Origin: Castanea sativa
Lineage: Eukaryota > Streptophyta > Magnoliopsida > Fagales > Fagaceae
NCBI RefSeq assembly: GCF_040712315.1
Contig: NC_134017.1
Span: 55,027,136-55,091,135 of the forward strand
Direction: 5' to 3'
DNA length: 64,000 nucleotides
Shown here: one piece after another, positions 1-11,195 of the stretch
Numbering within the stretch: position 1 is the first letter of the stretch
Layout: each line of letters opens with the position of its first letter
The notes under the pieces: model-generated
Seen by the model: the letters and a program-made list of their open reading frames with translations, nothing else
Databases searched by the model: none
Told to the model about the DNA's origin: nothing
Program-made: the position numbers and the translations under genes

Positions 1-970
1 TATACTTTCTCATCACTAAGAGCTTTGCAGCTCAGTGGCACAACCTGCTCTCCTTTATTAGAAGACCCATGGATCAAATCCCCCCTCTCCCATTGTTGTA
101 AATATCGAATAATTAAAAAAGAAAAATAAAAGATATTTTCTTCTCAACCAAAAATTTATGGAAATTCACAAAACAATCCAGTAGAACCGCCCTAAACCAC
201 GGCGACCCTATTCTACTCCAATTGCTAGGTCCTCTCCTATCTCTCCCCTTCCGGGGATCATAGTTCTATCTATGCACAAGCAGTTAAACCAATACATACC
301 CAGTTCAAACACAAAATAAAAAGACTAAATAAGATAATTCTTAGAGTGCATTAGGAAAATCCTCGTGCTTCAATATGCAAAAGCCCCACTAAGATTACAT
401 ACATAGCCTATGCTATTTTTTTCAGTCTCATCTTTACAGTGGTAATGAAAAGCTCTCAAACACTTGCATATTCATCACTTTTAACCAAATGGGGTGCCCA
501 TAAACGAGCCCTGTATCTATTCCATTATGATTTTGTTAACCAATTAATAAAATTAGAAAAAAATACATAGAACAAAGAAAAAAACTGACCCCCCCCCCCA
601 AAAAAAAGGAAAAAACTTGTGTATGAATTTCATTGAAATAACAAATCAAAATCAATAATATTAGTAAGGTGGATTTACCTTCAATTTGCTTTTGTTTTTT
701 CAGAGAGAGAGAGAGATAACAAAGTTTGGTAATTCTATGCCTGGTTTCCACACGTGTAACAATCATGTGTAGGAGGTGACAAAATAGGGAGCTTTAATCC
801 CCTGCATCTCACAACAAATAAGAGATGCCCCCTTTTTTTTTTTTTTTTGCCTTCGATACCTGCTTAGTTATGCGGGGCCCAATAAGCTCAAAGCTATTCA
901 ACGGTCTTGATTGTTTTTAACTCTTTGATAAGATACTGATGAAAACACATAATAAAAACACTGTTTTTAC
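1..970. repeat. Left copy of a ~0.93 kb direct duplication
   Basis: This stretch recurs at 2597-3515 with an offset of 2596 bases near the left end, at roughly 95 % identity judged by eye with small indels. It holds a SINE-like block at its left edge, T- and C-rich tracts and no credible gene. Short reading frames in both copies are the same noise. The left copy begins at or before the window edge, so its true left end is not visible. The right copy ends just before the presumed start of the KH gene transcript. Confidence 0.85.
14..131 (+). repeat. tRNA-derived SINE, family A
   Basis: An A-box-like AGCTCAGTGGCA is followed about 35 bases later by a B-box-like GATCAAATCCC, then an AT-rich A tail. 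The same design recurs at 2610 and, more diverged, at 11088. The order of boxes and the A-rich end indicate a Pol III derived retroposon and not a tRNA gene, because no cloverleaf can be closed. Confidence 0.6.
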
Positions 971-2596
971 GTCTTCATTTTATCAACCACTATCAAGAGA
1001 CAAGGAAAAATGGATTTCATTGAGAGATTCCAATTATTTAGAGGACTGCCAGCCTCCCATCATGTATGCAAAAAGCCATTGAACCCCAAGTAGTATAAAT
1101 TAAATCAAGTAAGAATGACTAACTCATTAGCATAGTCAGTATAGTTGTTGGCATGTAGGAAATGCTTTGGTAGCATCATAGAGCAAGATTTAGCATGTTG
1201 TTCCCTTTTGGCAAGAACAAGATGCTATAGTGGCAGGGGGTTTTTAGTGATCAAATTGTTGTCTCTATTTCTTAGACCTCTTTACGAGTGGTCAACATCG
1301 TCAAGAAAGTATTTCCTTTTCTTCATTCTGGGACTTTTGTATCATTTAAACTCTAGATTTTGGCCCTAAATTTTTTCATTTAATCTTTCTTATGAAAGCA
1401 TACCTTACTCCTCCATAGAAAGATACTTTGTTTTAATAACTATGAAGAATAGGAACAAGAAAATAAATTTCTTCAAAAGTAGCTATTTCATATAGAACTC
1501 AAAATCATCAAATCCTAGATGTTTATCTAGATCGGTATTTACCTTTGGTATCTAAGAGAGAAACGCATAAAAAAATTGATATTGATTTGTATTACCCCTT
1601 AGAACTGAAAAATGCAAGAATGAATTTGAATTAAATACATAAAAAAAGAAGAAGAAGAAGAGGAAACCAGAGTAAATAGATTGTTTTTGGTAGTATAGAC
1701 AGTAGCAAACAGCACATAATGCCAGTCTTTTGGTATCAAGGCAAGAGCTTTCTTACCTCACACAATCTATACCAAGTATAAGGGGTGAATGATGTCACAA
1801 CCAACCCAAGTAGAATGGACATATTCTGGCAATTGGTACTGGAGTGCTTAAATTATAGTGTATATTAGACCGAACAGGTAACATAAGAGGGTTAATCAAG
1901 CAGCATTATGCTATTGATTCTTGACAAATTCAAAACACTTACTACAGTTGACTAGATCAAGTATTTATCTTCAAGTACATTACATTAATTTCCAGAATAA
2001 TAGATTGGGTCTTAGGTCGATACTTGCAAGGTATAAAATTAAAAAAATAATAAGGACCAGCAATAACAGTCCAAAACGGCTAAGAGAGAAGCATATTAAG
2101 AACATGATTTTAGCCATAAGAATTAAAAAGCAAAGAGAATTATTAGTAAGTTTCCAATAGGAGTGGACAGTCTTATATTCTGAAAAATTCTTCTACTTCT
2201 TTCCTTCCACAGATATCACATAAAACAAAGAGGTTTAACTTATCATATATCTTTGCTTAAAATTTTCAAATTATTGAACCCAAGTTTTAATGTGTATTAA
2301 CTAGATTGCAACATGCTTGAACTCCACAAGCTCATGAGTTCAAGACCTACCTAATGCGTGCGTGTAACTTATCAATTAAAACAAAATTTAATGTAGTGGG
2401 TAGAGTAAGAAAGAGAGGAATATGGAAATTTTAAGCAAACAGACTTGTCTTTGCATCCCTGCTTCAAGAAGTTGACAAATCCATCGGAGAATTCATTTCA
2501 CTCACAGCCTTCTCAATTCAAAAATCACATTTTTATAGAAAGTTAATAAGCCATAATATCCTACTCCATAAAACATGACTAGTATAGCACACAACA
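971..2596. other. Non-coding spacer between the two duplicated segments
   Basis: AT-rich unique sequence of about 1.6 kb. Short open frames (for example 1145-1369 and 1921-2160) lack recognisable domains and splice context. The only structure seen is a SINE 3' end at about 2310-2390. Confidence 0.6.
2310..2392 (+). repeat. SINE 3' fragment, family B
   Basis: Carries the family-B signature: a B-box-like GAGTTCAAGACC, then a GTGTAACTTATCAATTAAAA tail. Related copies lie at 5600, 9268, 17826 (minus), 22806, 25296 and 27415. The 5' half is missing or too diverged to see. Confidence 0.5.
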
Positions 2597-3515
2597 GATA
2601 CTTTCTCATCACTAAGAGCTTTGCAGCTCAGTGGCACAACTTGCTCTCCTTTATTAGAAGACCCATGGATCAAATCCCCCCTCCCCCATTGTTGTAAATA
2701 TCGAATAATTAAAAAAGAAAAATAAAAGATAGCTTCTTCTCAACCAAAAATTTATGGAAATTCACAAAACAATCCAGTAGAACTGCCCTAAACCACGGCG
2801 ACCCTATTCTACTCCAATTGCTAGGTCCTCTCCTATCTCTCCCCTGCCGGAGATCACAGTTCTATCTATGCACAAGTAGTTAAACCAATACATACCCAAT
2901 TCAAACACAAAATAAAAAGACTAACTAAGATAATTCTTAGAGTGCATTAGGAAAATCCTTGTGCTTCAATATGCAAAAGCCCCACTAAGATTACATACAT
3001 AGCCTATGTTGTTTTTTTCAATCTCATCTTTACAGTGATAACGAAAAGCTCTCAAACACTTGCATATTCATCACTTTTAACCAAATGGGGTGCCCTCAGA
3101 CGATCCCCGGATCTATTCTACTATGATTTTGTTAACCAATTAATAAAATTAGAAAAAAATACACAGAACAAAGAAAAAAACTGACCCCTCCAAAACAGAA
3201 AAACTTGTGTATGAATTTCATTGAAATAATAAATCAAAATCAATAATATCAGTAAGGTGGATTTGCCTTCAATTCGCTTTTGTTTTTTAAAAGAGAGAGA
3301 CGACAAAGTTTGGGTAATTCTATGCAGGTGGTGACAAAATAGGGGCTTTAATCCCCTGCATCTCACAACAAAAAAGAGATGCTTTCTTTATTTTTTTGCC
3401 TTCAATCTTAGTCATGTGGGGTCCAATAAGCTCAAAGCTATTTGACGGTCCTGATTGTTTATAAATCTTTGATAAGATGCTGACGAAAACACGTAATAAA
3501 AACAGTCTTTACTCT
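2597..3515. repeat. Right copy of the ~0.93 kb direct duplication
   Basis: Matches 1-970. It ends about 45 bases before the CT-rich leader of the KH gene, so it occupies the place where the proximal promoter should be. Either a promoter-bearing segment was duplicated, or a repeat inserted very close to the gene. Confidence 0.85.
2610..2728 (+). repeat. tRNA-derived SINE, family A (second copy)
   Basis: Copy of the element at 14-131, carried along in the 0.93 kb duplication. The A-box-like and B-box-like blocks are retained. Confidence 0.6.
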
Positions 3516-3559
3516 AAAAAAAAAAAAAAAAACACTAGTACTACAATATAGTGCGTTTC

Positions 3560-4610
3560 CGAAGAGAGTTAAACGGAAAACACAGCTCTCTCTCTCTCTC
3601 TCTCTAGGGTTTTTCTTTTGCTCTAATCTGAAAGGTGAGCTTTCTTTCTTGGTTTTTTTATCTATTAATCATTCTCGTTCCTGAAACTATTACTATTGAT
3701 TTAGCTTTATCTTCTAGTACTTCTGAAACACTTTGCAATTAGGTTATTTATTTATTTATTTATTTTATAAAAGATAGTATTTTTTTTTTCCTGTTCTTGA
3801 AGGCAATATTGTGGGGTTTTGATTTTTGTTTATTTTTTGAATCTGGGTTTTTTTTTTGGTTTATCTTTTCTTGGGAAAGCAATTACTATATCAAAGGTAT
3901 AACTGTGCTGGTTTATCCGAGCAAGAGGAAAAGGTTAAGGTTATTCTATTCTGAGCCTTTGGCAAATTTTTTTGGGTGAAAGTTTTGGTAAAATGTTCTT
4001 GGTCTCTCTTTTTTTAATACCCATAATATAGTTATTTTTTTCTTGGTTTCTTTCCATGTTATTTTGTATAAGTTTTTGTGTGGGCAACATGTTACAGATG
4101 TTGCTTTGTGTGGTTTTTCAATTTGTTCATGTTTGAATGCTGAAAAACAAGAAATGAATGAACTTTGCATTTTGGTAAAATGTTCTTGGTCTCTCTTTTT
4201 TTAATACCCATAATATAGTTATTTTTTTCTTGGTTTCTTTCCATGTTATTTTGTATAAGTTTTTGTGTGGGCAACATGTTACAGATGTAGCTTTGTGTGG
4301 TTTTTCAATTTGTTCATGTTTGAATGCTGAAAAACAAGAAATGAATGAACTTTGCATTTTGACATTAAGTATTATGACTTGGGTTCAAAAGAAACTCAAG
4401 TTTTACTATGATGGATTTAATTTGTCTGATAAGGTATGTAATTTATTAAATTGAAGCAAGGGTGAATTTTGCTTTTCCATGACCTTTTGTGCAGCATGAA
4501 TTTTTTTGTGAAAATTGTTAAATGGCTTAGGTGCATTTAGGTTGAGTAGGAAAAAGTATATAAACTTAGACTGATTTTACACTTTCAGGAGCCAAGTTGA
4601 AATTAGAAAA
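3560..4610 (+). other. 5' leader and 5'UTR intron of the KH gene
   Basis: A CT-repeat and AGGGTTTT-type leader (3583-3634), typical of plant 5'UTRs, ends in the donor AAAG|GTGAGC at 3635. The intron runs to the acceptor TTTCAG at 4588, and the leader resumes at 4589 just before the ATG at 4611. The intron is T-rich and about 950 bp long. A 5'UTR intron is common in this gene family and may raise expression. The transcription start itself is inferred. Confidence 0.7.
3983..4356. repeat. 187-bp tandem duplication in the 5'UTR intron
   Basis: Two adjacent copies (3983-4169 and 4170-4356) are almost identical. One substitution is seen (GATGTTGC versus GATGTAGC). Overlapping open frames in both strands here are by-products of the duplication. 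Confidence 0.95.
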
Positions 4611-7600
4611 ATGGGTGAGACTGGGAAGCGATATCGTGGGCAGAGGGACTATGATGGGGATAAGAATCAGAGGAGACGGATGAATGACAAAGATGAAAAG
4701 GGGAATGATGAAGTGGTTGTTTATAGAATACTTTGCCCAGATGCTGTCATTGGTAGTGTTATTGGCAAGAGTGGGAAAGTCATAAATTCTATTAGGCAAG
4801 AGACGAGGGCAAAAGTTAAGGTTGTGGATCCATATCCAGGTGCTAAGGACCGTGTCATAACAATCTACTGCTATATTAAGGAAAAGGCGGAGGTTGAAAT
4901 TGATGATGAGTTCAGTAACAGGGAACCTTTATGTGCTGCTCAGGATGCTCTTCTCAGAGTTCATGCTGCCATTGCAAATGCTATGGCTTCCATTGGAGAT
5001 TCTGACAAGAAGCGGAAGGATAGGGAGGAATGTCAAATTCTTGTTCCATCTAGCCAATCTGCAAATATCATTGGTAAGGCTGGGGCAACAATAAAAAAAC
5101 TGAGAGGTAAGACGAGGACAAACATTAAGGTCACAGCCAAGGATGCCACTGACCCAACTCACTCCTGTGCTTTCGACTTCGACAATTTTCTCATGGTTAG
5201 TATTACTATACCTTTTTATTCCCTTGATATTATCAATCCTTTTACTTACAAAAAAAAGTATTACTATAACTCATTCAATTGCTTTTTATTTTTATTTTTA
5301 TTGAAGTTTGTTATAGATTATTCAGATTACAAAATGTTGTCCTGGTTACTATTTACTGTGGAACAGTCAATGACTTTTTCATTTTTTTTACATGCCAAGT
5401 TCTATCACTGTTAATTGGGTATTGTGCATGGATAAAATATGTAGTACAATTTATTTAGTTCTTGAATAAAATTTCCTTTACTTTTCAAAAAAAAAAAAAA
5501 TATATGTAGTACAATTTATGCCCTTCATTATGATTTTTCTGTCAAGGTTCACTTTCATCTTTACAAAATTTATTTTCCAGAATGCTTTCTGTGGTTTAAT
5601 TAGCCAATGATTTCTAGTTTAATGGCATCTACTCCCTTGTAAGAGCAAGGTGAGAGTGAGGTGGTGGGTTGAAGACCCTTCGATGCATCATCCATGTGTT
5701 ACTTAACTTATCAATTAGAAAAAGGCTTTTTGGGTTTTAATTATTCTCTTATCATATGATTAGATTGCTGGTGAACCAGAGGCAGTGAAGAAAGCGCTGT
5801 TTGCAGTTTCTGCAATTATGTACAAGTTCACTCCTAGAGAAGAGATTCCTCTTGAGACAACTGTACAAGAAGCTCCTCCAAGTATTATCATCCCATCAGA
5901 TGTCCCTATTTATCCATCAGGTGGATTGTTTCCAAGTGCAGATGCTATCGCCGCTAGATCTGTTCCTCCAATCATAGCTGCGTCAAATGTACAGGATCTC
6001 CCTGTTTATACTGAATCAGGGAATACATGGCCCCTTTATTCATCTACTCTTCCTATGATGTCTGGATTCAGTGGTGCCTCACGATCTGAGGAGTTAATTG
6101 TAAGAGTATTGTGTCCCTTTGACAAGATCGGGCGTGTCATTGGCAAGGGAGGTGGTACAATTAAAAATATAAGGCAGGCTAGTGGTGCTCGTATTGAGGT
6201 TGATGATACCAAGGAGGATCGTGATGAGTGTATCATCACAATTGCAGCAACAGAGGTATGTGCTTTACTTCCTCAACTTTTTTAAAAATAATAATAATGA
6301 TTTATTCTTCAGAATTTCTCAAACTAGATGGAGCATGGGATGCCGTGTTGCCCTCTGATTCTTCTGGTGTGGTTTTTTTTTATTTTAGAAATCTAATTAC
6401 ATAGATGCATCTATTATGCCTTGTTTCATAGTTGATAATCTTTAAAATAGATGGTTAGATAATGGGGAAGTTCTATGTTTTGACAACACTTGTATGGGAA
6501 AATTTGTGGGAGGAAATTTTTGGCAATTTTCAATATTCCCTGTACCTTACAGAGGGCATGCTTTTAATTTATTTATTTTTTTGTCTTACTGATTTTGATA
6601 TTTATTTTTTTGCAAATAGAAAGTAGATATATCTGTTATAACATAAATATGTTCAAGATCATAGCAAGAGTAGCCGTCTCTACTTGATTGTCCATGTTTG
6701 TGTTGTTCATTGGTGAATTACGACTCCACTTTATCAATGTGCTGCACAATAGTATCCATCTTGAAAACTAGTTGATAATGCCAAGTTTCCCTTGTTTTCA
6801 GTCTCCCGATGATCTGAAATCCATGGCAGTTGAAGCTGTTCTGTTGCTCCAAGGGAAGATTAGTGATGAAGAAGATGACACTGTATCAATTAGACTCCTT
6901 GTTCCATCTAAGGTTATTGGGTGTATCATTGGAAAAAGTGGCTCTATTATAAATGAGATTCGTAAGAGAACCAAAGCTGATGTCCGAATCTCGAAAGGTG
7001 ATAAGCCTAAGTGTGCTGATGGAAGCGATGAACTTGTGGAGGTTTGTTTTCTAGAAGTCTGTCAGATTTGTTGTTTACTATTTCTTATTCATAGGTCATA
7101 TATTATAATTAAATTGCTCCTCATTTAGGTGCTTGGAGAAGTTGGTAGTGTTAGAGATGCACTTATCCAGATTGTTTTAAGGCTTCGGGATGATGTTTTG
7201 AGAGATAGAGATGCTGGCCATAACCCTAGTGTCAGTGCTGATTCCTTGTTCTCAGCTGGCACTGGTCTTTCAGTTCCATCTGTCCTGCCTTCTGTTCCCC
7301 CTGCTGGTTCATTGGGTTATGATCAGAGGGTCGAAAGTGGAAGTGGACTGGGAATTCTTTCTTCAAGTGGCCTCTATGGATATGGATCTTTGTCGGTATG
7401 CTGATACTGTTATTTTTACTTCTTTTATTTTTTATTTTTTATTTTTATCATATAGCCGCTGAAACCACAACTTTGTTCACCATCATAATATATGTTCGTC
7501 ATGATCAGTGCTAGTAATTACTGTAATTCCTTCTACTCATCTAGGTGTGTACCATCAGTCAATTCATGGAGCGAAGTGATTATCTTACTAAAATGATGTT

Positions 7601-9667
7601 TAGCATTATGACATGTTACTTGCTTCAACTATTTTTTGCACTTCTCAGTGCTTTTTATTGATATATATTTTTTAATCAATACATTTAATGTATGGCTCAA
7701 GCAGTTTGCCACTTGCCTATGAAAGAGACAAGTTCTATTTATATATGTATATATATATCCCCCCCCTCCCCCCCCTCTTTCCCTTTCTCTTAAACCATTG
7801 TTTGATACTATTAGTTCCTCTATCCTCTTCTCACTTTGTTTCACGAGAGGAAAAATTCTAACTTGTTCTCTATTAAGTAGGTTGGAAATTTGCCAAGGTA
7901 GTAAAATCTGGCATGATTTTGAAAGCCCTTGTTGGTTTTTTCTAATATGTGCCTTTGATTTAGACTCTTTTTTTTATGATTTGAGCTTTCTAGTTAATTC
8001 AGGGTCTGTTTGGATATCGCTTATTGCTGAAAACTGAAAATACTGTAGCAAAATAATTTTTAAATGTGTAAATAGTGCCGTGGGACCTAGTTTTAAAATT
8101 GATTTTGCTGAAAAAAAAAAAAATACTTGTGGGTCCCGTGAACAGTGCACAGGACCCCCAGAAATGAAATGCAGATGCGCAACGCCAGGCCTAAAACGCT
8201 ATCCAAACTAACGCTCAATCTGAGACGGGTTTATGATTTTTTTTTTTTTGGTGGTGGTTGTTTTATTCAGTTAGTTGCAATTTGCAAGTGTTAAACTGAA
8301 TCCTAATTACTGTGGTTCAGTTGTTCTATTTGATGTTTGTTTCTCGTTCAAGTGGGGACATATTTCTTCCTTTTTGTAACATTCATTTTCCTTTTCTTTC
8401 TTCATGATAGATGGGTGAAAATGGTTATGGATCCTTGCCCACATATTCATCCAAGCTGTATGGAGGGTTAGTATATTATTATCTTGTGATTTGCTCTTGA
8501 ACAATTGTCCTTTGGCTTTATTTACTTATTTTTAATCTGGGTCTGCTTTTAATTCCATGTGCCTATGCAGGTTGCCTCCCCCTTCAACACTTGAGATTTT
8601 GGTCCCTGCCAATGCAGTGGGTAAAGTGATGGGTAAGGGAGGGACCAATATAGCAAACCTTCGGAAGGTTGGTTCATCTTCCTGTTTAAGATTTTATTTT
8701 CTGACCATTAGTTAGCATGCTTTAATGTTTAATCTATATAAGGGAATCTAAAGTGTTATTGTGGAGTTCCATTTCTGTGACCTTTAAATTTGTGTGATGT
8801 AGAAAATGGTTCCTTCAACTCTTGCTTAGGCATTTGCCAAGATGGCTGTATTTTGAATCTCAATTTTCAGAATTGTTGGATAGGGGCATAGAATCTATAT
8901 TTTTTGGTTACTTAAATATTTATAATATTTAGTTGCTTATATAATGGTGGGAAGGAGGTGATAACATGTTTAAGAAATCAAGTCATTGGACTTAGGGCCA
9001 AAAATCCCTTGCAGTTTACCCTGATTCTTTGTATTACTTTTGTTCATATTTGCTACAGCTTGTTCACATTCTGAAATATATCCTTTAAGATGCTGGTAGG
9101 CATCCAAGATTCATATGTTTCCCAGCAATGGCATTGTTCCTTCTATATTGTTGAAGGGGACGATTTTCTAATATTTCATACTTATTTTGGCATTACATCA
9201 AATAAGTTTGACTCTTCGAACTCAAATAAATAAATGTCTATTCACCATGTTCTTTTGTTTTCCTAGCCAGTGGGCTATAGCTCAAGGCACTTCCTTCTCC
9301 CATAATAATGGGATGGAGGATGAGGTCATAGGTTCAAGACCCACTAGGTGCACGTGTAACTTACCAATAAAAAAAAAAAATGTTCTTTTGTGTACCTAAT
9401 TTAACCTAATGCCTTATGTTTTGATTTTATCTCTAAATTTGGCTGTCTTGGAACATCATATACAGTACATCTTAACATATTGAACGAATTTGTTTGATTG
9501 AATGACATTTTAACACCTACTTGTTTTCCCTCCAGATATCAGGTGCAATGATAGAGATTTCTGATTCCAAATCTTCCCGTGGTGATCGTATTGCTCTTAT
9601 ATCAGGCACACCTGAACAGAAGCGTGCAGCTGAAAACTTGATTCAGGCATTTATAATGTCCACCTGA
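4611..9667 (+). CDS. Five-KH-domain RNA-binding protein (At5g46190/At4g18375 type)
   Basis: Predicted nuclear poly(C)-type RNA-binding protein of 622 aa. Coding exons are 4611-5195, 5764-6255, 6802-7041, 7129-7395, 8411-8466, 8571-8667 and 9536-9667. All introns are GT-AG and the frame stays open across every join. Five KH domains are visible, each with the GxxG loop that holds RNA: GKSG at residues 52-55, GKAG 155-158, GKGG 322-325, GKSG 403-406 and GKGG 568-571. A basic N-terminus (residues 1-32) and a low-complexity Ser/Gly/Pro linker (about 460-545) flank them. Length and domain count fit the plant HEN4/PEPPER/RCF3-like family, whose members act in mRNA processing, flowering and stress. 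Which of these roles applies here cannot be read from sequence. The ATG is the first in frame after the 5'UTR intron. Intron 5 carries a MITE, and the introns at 5196 and 8668 carry SINEs. Confidence 0.93.
5600..5728 (+). repeat. SINE, family B, in a KH-gene intron
   Basis: Contains a B-box-like GGGTTGAAGACCC and ends in AACTTATCAATTAGAAAA. It sits about 35 bases before the acceptor at 5763 and does not disturb the splice site. Confidence 0.55.
7740..7790. repeat. TA and C-rich microsatellite
   Basis: A short TATATG/TATA tract followed by two C runs, within the intron 7396-8410. Confidence 0.8.
8001..8218 (+). mobile_element. MITE (GTTTGGATA-type termini) in a KH-gene intron
   Basis: The left end GGGTCTGTTTGGATATCGC matches the inverted right end around 8205-8218 (GCTATCCAAAC). 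The inner part shares GCTGAAAACTGAAAATACTG and a GTGGGACC block with a second, reverse-oriented copy at 35541-35838. No coding capacity. The termini resemble hAT-type MITEs, but no clean target duplication was found. Confidence 0.7.
9268..9381 (+). repeat. SINE, family B, in the last KH-gene intron
   Basis: The clearest family-B copy: a TAGCTCAAGGCAC A-box-like block, a GGTTCAAGACCC B-box, then CACGTGTAACTTACCAAT and an A12 tail. Confidence 0.7.
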
Positions 9668-10250
9668 GTTTTAAGGAGCATCTAGATGTTGAAGGTGAAT
9701 AGTTATAATCTTGGAATTCTTTCCCTTATGGTTCTTCTCCTTAGTTCCTTTAGGTTTGGTTCTGGAGAGGGCTTCTCTTCTAGGCTCCTTCAACTGGAAT
9801 CCTCCTGTTCTTCCATGGCAGTGACTATCAAGATTGTGCAGGAAGATCTGGTGGTGGTTTTATGTTTAACCGTATAGGCTTCCATCTGTCAATCTATTCT
9901 CCATCTGCAGTATCTTAGAACTACTAGGACCTTTCTTTCTTTCCTTTCGTGTTATATAATCTGGTCATGTCTTTGACTAGTGTGGAGTCCCTCTTATTTC
10001 CAATGCTGTCATACTCTATAAAATTGATGTTCATGCCCAAAAATGTTTTCAAGGATGACCATAATTGTCAAACTTTTAATATATGTGTTGCTTTTCTGGC
10101 CATTCAACATCTCACTCTCAGCTTCTTGCTAGAAGAATCTTTTCTATCGGTGACAAGTGCAGTGCTGCGGTGATGATACCTTATTTCAATATTCTCCTTG
10201 GTTTACATTTATAGTGTGGTGGGAAAAGAGGCTCAACTTCTGCAATTAAA
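9668..10250 (+). other. Probable 3'UTR and 3' flank of the KH gene
   Basis: Follows the TGA at 9665-9667. T-rich, with no further coding potential. Short open frames (9686-9877, 9949-10173) are not supported. The poly(A) site cannot be fixed by eye. Confidence 0.45.
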
Positions 10251-10785
10251 TAAACTACATGATATACTCTCTCCCTCTGCATAATTCTATATTGTGCCTT
10301 ATCCTAGGTTTATGATAGTTTGTTGCAAAGCTAAATCATGAAATCATCGTTTCTCAAGTATATATATAATTTCTGGGCTTCTCTACATGCTCTATTACAT
10401 TTAGTGCAGTAAGTTTCATATCACATCTGACAAGTCGGCATATGCTTTGTATCTGAAAAGCCTATAAGATATAATTTTTGGAATTATATCTCCTCAACGT
10501 GTTATATGCGTTCCACCTTCTGGTCTACTTTCATACATATCTCAAGATCACAACTTTTAGTACCCTGCTGGCTCTCATTACTCTCCTTTCAAAGATAATT
10601 CTGTACTTCTCCTTGGTCCTGACTAAGGGAAGAGATGTTCAGCTTGAGTGGCTATTGGATTTTTCATAGTTGCCAAACCTATCTGTTAATCATCATCTCC
10701 TCTGACTGATGAATATTTTGGCACTTCAAAAATGCAGCTAAGCTTTAGTATTAGGGTTAACTTAGTTCTGGAAATGAGCCATGCA

Positions 10786-11085
10786 TTGACAAGATTCTTA
10801 TTTTTACAAAGCAAAATGATATTGTCACTACTTGTTTTTTTTTTTTGGAGCTTTTTGCAAAGGCAAACTACTCCATTTTATTGAGTTTGCTTTCTAGGAT
10901 ATAGTCTGGTTGGTCTATCCATTTTTATTGAATTTGTGTTGACAATATTCTTATTTTAACAAAGCAAAATGATATTATTTCACCATATAAATATATTGTT
11001 TTTTGGGGATCTCTTTGCTAAGGCAAACTACTCTGTTTTTATTGAGTTTGCTTTCTAGGATATAGTCTGGTTGTCCATCCTGATC
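10786..11085. repeat. Diverged ~153-bp tandem duplication
   Basis: Both units contain ACAAAGCAAAATGATATT and later GAGTTTGCTTTCTAGGATAT. The unit starts are at 10786 and 10939. Intergenic. Confidence 0.8.
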
Positions 11086-11087
11086 TG

Positions 11088-11195
11088 CCAAGAGCCTTTA
11101 GCTCAACTAACACCTCCAAATATTTTCAATGGAAATCTTCAAGGTTCAAATACCCCCTCCCTCGTTATAACCTATCGAATTATCAATAAGGTTAA
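11088..11195 (+). repeat. tRNA-derived SINE, family A (diverged)
   Basis: A TTTAGCTCAACTAACACC A-box-like block, a GGTTCAAATACCCCC B-box-like block, then TATCGAATTATCAATAA, resembling the copies at 14 and 2610. Confidence 0.55.

Noticed and set aside
4230..4454. Upstream reading frame in the KH 5' region
   Set aside because: It lies in the 5'UTR intron, partly in the 187-bp duplication, and is removed by splicing.
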